Shown here piece after piece: positions 13,990 through 23,100 of a DNA stretch of 30,894 nucleotides (its first letter is position 1; each line of letters begins with the position of its first letter). The notes beneath the pieces are model-generated. The model saw nothing but the letters and a program-made list of their open reading frames with translations. It was not told the DNA's origin and made no database searches. The translations under genes and the position numbers were made by a program. Source of the DNA: SVTX01 sp045638125. Lineage in GTDB: Bacteria > Bacillota > Clostridia > Oscillospirales > CAG-272. Location: assembly GCA_045638125.1 (NCBI GenBank), contig JAZUAS010000025.1:1-30894 (forward strand). Direction: 5' to 3'.

Positions 13990-16818
13990 TTAGCCGAGAT
14001 GCTTGTAGTAGTAGCAAAGCTTTGTCCAAGAGTGATCTACGCCCTTGAAGGAGTATTTATCCATAAGCTGCTGGAGAATGCTTGCAAGCTCTTCATCAAC
14101 TGCGACACAACCTTCAAGCTCGGGAGCTTCTTCTGAGTATTTGATCATTTTTGCAACGTACTCCGTGATCTCTTCGGTAAGGTCCTCACCTTTTCCGTGG
14201 TACTTGCCTGCAAGAACCTCTTCGAGTTGATAAATGGCCTCCCACTCGGCGTAAGTGTCGCCCCAGAGATCCTTGTAATACTTAAGACAAGCATCCTTGT
14301 CGCCGCCAAGCTCCTTGAGCTTAGCGAGAACGATCTGGTCGGTCTCGTTGAGAGAAAAGTTAAAGCCACCCATTTCTATCATTTTGACGATGGACTGGGA
14401 GAACATACCTGTCGAGGTGGAGAAGTCTGCGTAAACGATAGATCCGAGAGTTCCGTCATCACGAAGCTCATGGTAAAATCCGTCTTCTCCAAGCTTGACG
14501 TTGATTCCGCCTGCGATGGTTTCATTGATCTGACCGGATGTGCTTTCGTTATATGTGAAGTATCCGGGAGAAGCAAGATGGAAATGATTATAGGATGCGC
14601 CGATATAATGTACGGTGAACGTAAACGTGCCTTCGGCATAGATGTCGTAATAAGCGATGTCTATGTAATAGGTCTTGCCTGCCTCGAGGTAAACTACCAT
14701 AGATACGTTAACGGTATCAAGGGTGTATTCGCCGTAAGGACGGTCAACCACAGCTGCGGTGTGTAAAATTTCGCACTTGTCGTCAAATATCCAACCGTCT
14801 ACTTGCTGCTCACTTTGGGACTTGATAAAGTAAACGCCGCTCTTTTCGGGAACAAACTTGAATTTGAGACCTCTGGGCATGATAACTCTGCCGTCATAGG
14901 TAACGTAGTTGAGAATGTCCTCGGCATCGGTGGAGAGAAGTGTGTCGATAGCGGCAAAGAATGCGATACCCTTGACGGGGTCCTCGAGCTGCTTGTCGGT
15001 GCCGTAAGCATCGTAGTAGGAGCAAGCCTGGAGCCACTGGTTGGGGTTGTTCTTTTCGAAACCGACTATGTCTGCGGCAGCCTCAAGAATAAGCTTCAGC
15101 TCCTCGGTTACGGGAGAATAACCGTAGAGAGTACCGTTTATAGAATAGTTGCAGTAGTCTACAAGAGTTACGTAAAGGTCTGTTCCGTTAACAACGAGCT
15201 TTCCGTCGTAGCCGAGCTGGTTGAGCGATTCCTCGCTGAGAAGAGTCTCGGACATAAGATTTGCAAGGAGAATGGGGCCATCTGCATGGTTTACGTGATA
15301 GTAGCCGTCTTTCTCGTTGAATACGGGAGTAATGTAGTTTTGGAAGCCGAGGCCGTTAGCGTTTTTGTTTGTTGCGGCTTCACGGGGGATATAAGTGGGA
15401 GTGTTTACCTCGCTTGCAGCAACCTTACGGAAGTTGCGGAGATATACGGTATCGTCACCAACGTCCGTTGAGTCATCCTTCAAATATATGAAAGAAATCT
15501 TGTATTCGCCGGATTCTGTTGCAACGTAAGGATAACAGGTGGTCCAGTCCTCACTGACACCCGAAAGTCTGTAAATATCCTTTTCATTAACAAGGATATA
15601 CAGAATATCAACGCCGATCTCGGACTCTGCGTACCAATCGATAGCAAGAGCCTCACCCGCCTCAAGATTCACATTGGCGTGGAGAGTTGCAAAGGAAGCA
15701 TCCTTGTATTTGTTGGAGGGTTGAACACAGGGAGCGCCGTCCTTCTCGCCTACGATAAAGGGCCAGGAGAATTCCGAGTCTGCAGAGCCTGTGTCGGCTG
15801 CGTAATCTGCGGTGAAGCCGTTTCCGTTAAGAGCCGCGCCTATCTCATTGGAGGAGGGCATCTCAATATTGGGCTTTTCGGTGGGAGTAAGCTCGTTGAT
15901 AGATTTGAGAAGCTTCTGCTCGTAGTTGTCGGCAGAGAAATGCTCAAATGCCGCAACGAAGGGCTTTTCGCTGGTAAGACCGCCTATTTCGATAAGGCAG
16001 ATAGTACCGTAACGGTCAACAAATATAGATGTAGGATAGCCCTGAAGGTTAAATGCAGAGCCAAGTCTGGAGTAGTCCTTTGCCACGGGGAAGGTAAGTC
16101 CCATTTCGGACTTGAAGGCCGTCACAGACATATCGTTGTCGCCTGCATAGTTGTTGAGTGCTATGACCTCAATCTCGTCGCTGAATTTCTCGTATGCGCT
16201 TTGCATGTAAGGAAATTCGTTTATACAGGGAGAGCAGGTGGAGTACCAGAAATTGATAAGCACGCCCTTCTTGGTTTTAAGAGTCTCGGAGAGGGTGAAT
16301 GTGCTTCCGTCGGTAGTGGTAACGGTGAAATCACGGATAATGTCACCAAGCTCATACTGAACGCCGGTAAGGTCGGAATCCATAATAACGGAAGAGGTAA
16401 GAACTATTTCCGCACTTGTTCCGCTGAAGGAATATCTTTCGTCAACGACGTATCCCTCCAGGTCGGACTCGGGAAGCTCGATCTCATAATCGGAGCCGGG
16501 ATCAAGGGAAACGGTTCCGATACCCTCTGCATCGGTTTTTCCGTATGTAACAAGGTCATCTCCGTTGTAGATGTAGAAGTTCAAGCCGGACAGAGGAAGT
16601 CCTCCGATAGATGTAACCTTGATGGTATACTCCACCTTGTCGTCGGGGGTCGTCTCGCTTTGAGACGCGCTCTCGCTCGCACTTTCGCTTTCGGAAACCG
16701 ACTGAGACTCGTCCTCGTTGCCACCAAACAGATCGCAACCGGTAAAGGACATCGCCAATGTGGTCATGGCAGTGAGAATTGCCAATGCAATAGCGAGTTT
16801 TTTGAAGAATTTGTTCAT
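13990..16818 (-). CDS. TlpA-domain lipoprotein with two copies of a novel C-terminal domain
   Basis: This 942-residue protein has a leader ending FTGC (lipidated C28), then an acidic Ser/Glu linker. Residues about 60-125 are a carboxypeptidase-regulatory-like sandwich (YTIKVTSIGGLPLSGLNFYI). Residues about 150-290 are a TlpA/ResA thioredoxin domain with active site WYSTCSPC (C195, C198) and cis-Pro motif LQGYPTSIFVD. The rest has beta-rich regions resembling pre-peptidase domains and two copies of an unrecognised domain: DGYYHVNHADGPILL (around 500) ending W-LQACSYY, and DGFYHELRDDG (around 775) ending WTKLCYYYKHLG at the C-terminus. I chose the ATG at 16816-16818 because CAGGAG precedes it at good spacing; the open frame extends 51 bases further but without a site. 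It is likely an outward-facing thiol oxidoreductase, possibly reduced by the NapH-TlpA protein. Confidence 0.87.
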   Translation of the reverse strand: MNKFFKKLAIALAILTAMTTLAMSFTGCDLFGGNEDESQSVSESESASESASQSETTPDDKVEYTIKVTSIGGLPLSGLNFYIYNGDDLVTYGKTDAEGIGTVSLDPGSDYEIELPESDLEGYVVDERYSFSGTSAEIVLTSSVIMDSDLTGVQYELGDIIRDFTVTTTDGSTFTLSETLKTKKGVLINFWYSTCSPCINEFPYMQSAYEKFSDEIEVIALNNYAGDNDMSVTAFKSEMGLTFPVAKDYSRLGSAFNLQGYPTSIFVDRYGTICLIEIGGLTSEKPFVAAFEHFSADNYEQKLLKSINELTPTEKPNIEMPSSNEIGAALNGNGFTADYAADTGSADSEFSWPFIVGEKDGAPCVQPSNKYKDASFATLHANVNLEAGEALAIDWYAESEIGVDILYILVNEKDIYRLSGVSEDWTTCYPYVATESGEYKISFIYLKDDSTDVGDDTVYLRNFRKVAASEVNTPTYIPREAATNKNANGLGFQNYITPVFNEKDGYYHVNHADGPILLANLMSETLLSEESLNQLGYDGKLVVNGTDLYVTLVDYCNYSINGTLYGYSPVTEELKLILEAAADIVGFEKNNPNQWLQACSYYDAYGTDKQLEDPVKGIAFFAAIDTLLSTDAEDILNYVTYDGRVIMPRGLKFKFVPEKSGVYFIKSQSEQQVDGWIFDDKCEILHTAAVVDRPYGEYTLDTVNVSMVVYLEAGKTYYIDIAYYDIYAEGTFTFTVHYIGASYNHFHLASPGYFTYNESTSGQINETIAGGINVKLGEDGFYHELRDDGTLGSIVYADFSTSTGMFSQSIVKMIEMGGFNFSLNETDQIVLAKLKELGGDKDACLKYYKDLWGDTYAEWEAIYQLEEVLAGKYHGKGEDLTEEITEYVAKMIKYSEEAPELEGCVAVDEELASILQQLMDKYSFKGVDHSWTKLCYYYKHLG

Positions 16819-16880
16819 AAAACACTCCTGATTTTGTTGATTTGGGCAAAAAACGCTCGTTTTTCGCATATTTACTCTTT

Positions 16881-16909
16881 AGATTACCATATATTTAGTA
16901 AAAAATCAA
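16881..16909 (-). promoter_or_regulatory. Possible promoter of the lipoprotein operon
   Basis: On the minus strand TTGATT (16904-16909) is followed after 17 bases by TAATCT (16881-16886). The -10 box is a weak match. The position, about 60-90 bases upstream of the lipoprotein start and divergent from the protease promoter, is right. Confidence 0.5.
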
Positions 16910-16991
16910 GGGGTAGAAGAAATATTACATTTTTTTCACGATAAAGTTACAAATCTTCGCAAAAAAACATCGAAGTGCGGCTCAAAAACAC

Positions 16992-17020
16992 TTGAAATTT
17001 TTTAGAATATATGATATAAT
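16992..17020 (+). promoter_or_regulatory. Sigma-A promoter of the protease-Opp operon
   Basis: TTGAAA (16992-16997) and TATAAT (17015-17020) are separated by exactly 17 bases, with TG one base before the -10 box. The start of transcription would be near 17027, giving about 74 bases of leader before the protease ATG. No riboswitch-like fold is apparent in that short leader. Confidence 0.85.
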
Positions 17021-17100
17021 CATAAACGCTTGCGCGATTATATTTTTAATTTTATTAATAATTAATCAAACAAATAAAATTCCACGGAAGGAAAAATAAA

Positions 17101-20100
17101 ATGGCAAAAAGAAAAACACTGATGAAATGGGGAAGCGCCGCAACATTGACCTTACTTATCATGGCAATGCTTATCTCGGTGCTCGTAAGCTTTGGCGGAG
17201 GCGTTACTGCCAATGATTCCTCTATCATCAACGTAAGTGACAGAGAGATCAACAAAAATCTCGGTCAATTCATCGACAGCTCTGTTATGTACAAGCTCCC
17301 CGATAGCGTCAAGGACACTGACGAAATATCGGTTATCATTCAGACTAAAAAAGACTCGCTTCTCGACGCTTACGAAAGCGCGGATACAAGTCTTTCTTTC
17401 TCGGAGTACGTTTACTCCGAAGAAGCAAAGGCTGTAACCGATGCGATAGCAGAGGAAAAGGGAATCATCACCACCGCTTTTGACGAGCAGGGCTTTGATT
17501 ACACTCTCGGCGCTGATTATAAGGCTATCTTCGGCGGCTTTGAGGTAGTTATCAAGGCAGGGGATTTCGAGCATCTCTGCAATGCACTGGGCGACAGAGC
17601 TACCGCTATCGTAGGCGATGAATATAACCCCGCCGAAACCCAGCTGGTTGAAAATAAGGTGAACGTTTACGGAACGGGTATTTTTGACAGCACATCGTTT
17701 GGTTACGACGGCACAGGAATGGTAGTTGCAGTCCTTGATACGGGTCTCGACTACAACCATAGCGCATTCTCGGTAAACAACTTTACCGCAGACAGAAGCA
17801 AGCTTGGTATGACGTATTCCGACGTTGAGGGCTTTATCTCGGATACCAAGGCGAGCAAGCTCCATTCGGGTCTTACCGCCGCTGACGTTTATATCAACGA
17901 AAAGGTACCCTTCGCGTTTGACTATGCGGACTATGACCCTGACGTTTACCCCATGACTCCTCAGGCGAGCGAGCACGGAACTCACGTTGCGGGTGTTATC
18001 GCAGGTAAGGATGACGTTATAACAGGTGTTGCCCCCAATGCACAGCTTGCTATAATGAAGATATTCTCCGACGTTGTTTCCACCGCGCGAACCTCTTGGA
18101 TTCTCAGTGCACTTGAGGACTGCGTTATTCTTGAGGTAGACGTTATCAATATGTCCATTGGTACCAGCTGCGGATTCAGCAGAGAAATGGACAGAGAGGC
18201 AATTTCAGGCGTTTACGACCGCATCCGCGCAACAGGTATCAGTATGGTAGTTGCGGCTTCCAACAGCTTCAATTCGACCTACGGTTCCGAAAAGAACGGT
18301 AACTTGGGTCTTACGTCTAATCCCGACAGCGCAACGGTAGGCTCTCCTTCCACCTATGAGGGCGCTATGTCGGTAGCATCCATCAGCGGAGTAAAGACTC
18401 CCTACATACTTTACAACGGCAAGATAATTTACTTCACAGAATCCACCGACCGCGTCGCCGAGGAAAAGAACTTCTACGATGATATTCTTCCCGAGGGAGT
18501 CGATTCGATGGAGATCGAATATGTGACTATTCCCGGTGCGGGACGCTCTGCCGATTACAGCGGACTTGACGTTACGGGTAAGGTAGTTCTCGTGCGACGT
18601 GGTGCTACTACCTTTGAGGAAAAGGCGAACGTAGCACAGAGCAAGGGCGCTATCGGTATCATTATCTATAACAACGTGTCCGGTGACATCAAGATGAACG
18701 TTGGCGATGCCACGATAGGTGTCTGCTCCATCGGTCAGGACGATGGTGAAATGCTTGCGGCGGCAGGAAGCGGTAAGCTTACCCTTAGCCGTAGCCAGAC
18801 TTCCGGTCCTTTTATGTCCGACTTCTCCTCCTGGGGACCCACCCCCGACCTCGGCATTAAGCCCGAGATCACCGCACACGGCGGAATGATCTATTCCGCA
18901 GTTCCCGGACAGAGCTACGACCGTCAGTCGGGTACGTCCATGGCATGCCCCAATATCGCGGGCGTGACCGCGCTTATCCGCCAGTACGTGGTGCAGAATT
19001 TCCCCGAGATCGCAAACGATCCCGTTAAGGTAACGGCACTTGTAAATCAGCTTATGATGTCCACTGCGGATATTGTTTATAACGTAAACGGTCTGCCTTA
19101 TGCCGTAAGAAAGCAGGGTGCAGGTCTTGCGAACCTTGACAATATCGGAAATACAAAAGCCTACATCGTCACCTACAAAAACGGTGAGGTGATGGATAAG
19201 ACCAAGCTTGAGCTTGGCGACGATCCCACAAAGAGCGGTGTCTACACCCTCTCCTTCTCGGTAGTTAACTTCGGAAGCGCCGCACTCTCCTATGACGTAT
19301 CCGCATACGTTATGACCGAGGGCGTCAGCGACACCAAGACCCAGCAGGGCGAAACCACCGTTGACGAGCTTGGATATATCCTTGACGGCGCAAACGTGGC
19401 TATCACCTCCTACAATAACGCAACTGTGAACGGTATGAATTTGACCGTTGGCGCAGGACAGACCGCAAACGTAACCGTAACCATCACTCTCTCCGACTCC
19501 GATAAGCAGTATCTTGACGAGTCCTTTGAGAACGGTATGTACGTTGAGGGCTTCGTTGTTCTCGACGCGAAAGAGGAGAGCGTTGTAGACCTCAGCGTTC
19601 CTTACCTCGCTTTCTACGGCGACTGGACTAAGGCACCTCTGTTCGACCTTGATTACTTTGCAACCAACAAGGACGAGCTTGACGACTCTATCGACCTTCT
19701 TGACAAGACTCTTCCCGATGCTTATGCAACCAGACCTATCGGTAGCGTTCAGAGCGACTACGTAAGCTACCTCGGATCCTTCTATTTTGTTCAGGATCCC
19801 TCAACCAAGCAGATAAGTGCAGACAGAAAGTACATCTCTCTGTCCAATCAAGAGGGAAGCGTTCACGAGCTCAGTAACGTATGGGCAGGACTTCTCCGTA
19901 ACGCCTCTAAGATAGTTGTTACCATTACCGATGCAACTACGGGCGAGGTGGTATTTGAGAGAGTTAACGAGGACGTTCGTAAGTCTTACGGTGACGGCGG
20001 CTCTATTTACCCCGCAGACGTCAAGATTGAATTCGATGCTTACGAGCATAATCTTAAAAATAATACCCAGTACAACGTAAAGCTTCAAGGTTACCTTGAT

Positions 20101-23100
20101 TACGGCGACGGCGGTGTTGATACCAACCTCAATAATACCTTCGAGTTCCCGCTGGTAACCGACTTTGAGGCTCCCGCAGTGACAGGCTGCGAGTTCTACA
20201 CCGAGTATGACCGCACCGCAGAAAAGACTCGTCTTTTCGCAAAGATCGCGGTTTACGATAACCACTACTCAATGGCGCTTCAGGTAGGATACGTTAAACA
20301 GGATGCCGACGGATATATGCTTGAGACCTTCGACCAGTATCTCACCCCCATATATTCCGAGGTTAACTCTACGTCGTACGTGGTTTACGAGCTTACAGAT
20401 TACGTTGACGATATTCGTCGCGGTGCGGTAAATGCCAACAGCTTTACCGTTGCGACCTATGACTATGCGCTCAATACCGCAACATATGAGATAGCACTCC
20501 CCGATGACTTCCAGTCCTTCTATTTTGAAGAGGAGAGCCTGACTCTCAGTCCCAACCAGGTTTACACCCTTTCTCCCAAGAGCTATCCCGATACCGAGTG
20601 GACTCAGCTCCTCACCTACATCTCCACTAATAAGAACGTAGCTCACATTGTAAACAACAAGGTAGTTACCGTTGCTCCCGGCTCCACCGTGATCATCGCA
20701 AGAGATCCTGCCACCGGAGAGCAGACTACACTTGAGCTTACAGTTCTCGGAGAGGGAGACGAGGGATACGTAAGATATGACAAGCCCGTAACCGACAATT
20801 TCGTGCTTACGGGATATAAGACAAACAAGGCTTATTACTTCCTCAATACCAGCGACCGTGATATCGGTAGCACAGGCGACGAGATGAAGTTTGAGGGAGC
20901 AGGATACTCTGTTTCTATGTTCCCCTCGGAGTCTATAACCCTCCGATATAAGCTTGATGCATATTTCCCGAACGATACAAAGGTGGTTGCGGTTTCCAGC
21001 AACGATAACCTTGTAAAGGTTGAAAATGTGGGAGGCGAGTGGGTCATCACCGCCCTTGCCGAGGGATATGCTTCGGTTTCCGTAGACGTATTGCTTGACG
21101 GAAACAGCACCTACTATTCCCAGTCTCTTGATATAGAGATCAAGGATCCCTATATCACCACAGGTCCTTCGCTTACTCACTATTTCGGTCTCGGTGGCAG
21201 AGTAGAGATACCCTCAATCCTGGCGATCACCGATATTGGTCAGTTTGCGTTCTCTAACTTCGATTACGTAGATAAGGGCCCCGGAGACGAGATAAGCGAG
21301 GACGATCCCACTATGACCAAGCAGTGGTTCCTTGGCGACGATACCATCGAGGAGGTGGTTATTCCCGAGGGCGTTACCACTATCGGCTCTTACGCATTTG
21401 CAAATCTTACCGCACTCAAGAAGGTCGTTCTTCCTTCCACCCTTGAGCGAATCGACTTCGGCGCGTTCTACGGCTGTACCGCACTTACCGAGGTCGTGGG
21501 AATTGAAAACGTTAAGTTCATAAACAGAAGCGCATTTGAGGGATGTGCCCTTAAGGGAACAGTTACTCTTACAAATGCCGTTGCGATTGCCGACGGAGCA
21601 TTTGCAAACAATACTAAGCTCGACAAAGTAATTCTCGGTAAGAACGTTCAGTCTGTCGGAGCGTACGCATTTGCATACGACATCGGACTTGATAGCGTTG
21701 TCATCGAGGCAGAGCTTATCAAGCTGGGTCAGAATGCCTTTGACGGATGTGAGTCTCTAAAGGAGATCAACATCAACGCAGCGGTAATTCCAGCTATGGC
21801 GTTTAACGAGTGTAAGTCTCTTAAGACCATCACTCTCGGAAAGGACGTTGCGGTTATAGGCGAATATGCTTTCAGTAACGTAGCGGCTACCAAGATAATC
21901 GTTGACGAAAACAATAAGACTTTTGCATCCGCTAAAAACGGAGAGTATCTGACCAATAAGGCAGGGAATGAGCTGCTTCTGGTTGCTCCCGGCATAGTGG
22001 GCGAGCTCAATATTACCGACGGCAAGATCACAAGTATTGCAAACGGAGCTCTTTCGGGCAATCTCAACATCACCTCGGTAAATATCCCAAGTGTTACAAA
22101 GGTCGGAAATTATGCGTTTGCATACTGTGAGAAACTTATCTCTATCAATCTCGGAGAGCTTGAGTTGATCGGCGACTACGCGTTCTACAGAACGAGTATT
22201 GATACCGTCCCCTCGCTTGACAAGGTAGATAAGATAGGCAAGTATGCTTTCGCTTATACCGACGTTACTTCATTGACCGTTCGTGACGGAATGGTAATTG
22301 GCGAGGGCGCATTCAGAGAGTGCAAGTCCTTGGAAACAGTTGTTATCGGCAACAACGTGACTATCGGATCTGACGCTTTCCGTCTTGACAGAGAGACCAA
22401 CTTCACCGAAGAGCCCGGTTCTTACCGCGGCGAGAACGGTAAGCTTGTTTACTACTACATATATACGTCGCCTCTGCACAGTCTTACTATGGGTGAGAAC
22501 GTAAAGATCGGCAATAGTGCGTTCATGGGAGCGGCAGAGCTTGTAAGCGTTACACTTGGTGATGGCGCTGTGATCGGCGACAGCGCATTCTATAATGCGA
22601 CAATGCTCAAGAACATCGATCTCTCGGGTGCGATCTCCATTGGAACGAGCGCATTTTCGGGTGACGTGCTTTATGAGTTCGCTGACCAGAGCATGTATGA
22701 GCCTCAGATAGACGAAAACAGAGAGTACGTTTACAGATACTACGCTCCTCAGCTTGAAATCGTTGATCTTTCGAGCGCGGAAAGTATCGGCGAGGCGGCA
22801 TTTGAATTCTGCCGTCAGCTTAAGAATGTAAAGCTTGGCGAGAAGATCAAAAAGATTCCCGCAAGAGCATTCAATCTCTGCGTAGCTCTTGAAAGCATCA
22901 ATCTTTCAAACGTTACCAATATAGGAGAGAGCGCATTCTGCGAGGCTTCTCTTACCTCCGTATCGCTCGATAATATCGTTAACATTGATAAGTATGCCTT
23001 CGTTTACAATGAAAGACTTACCGACGTAAGCTTTGGCTCTACCGACGGTACCAGATCGACGATCTCTCTTGGTGAGGGTGCATTCTCCTACTGCTATGAC

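Noticed and set aside
15679..16944. A 421-codon open frame on the plus strand opposite the TlpA lipoprotein
   Set aside because: The minus strand encodes a leader, lipobox and thioredoxin active site in order; the plus-strand product is low-quality and Cys/Gly-rich like other antisense shadows.
20269..21180. A 303-codon open frame antisense to the subtilase
   Set aside because: No start signal and no recognisable domain, while the sense strand is continuous Ig-like sequence.
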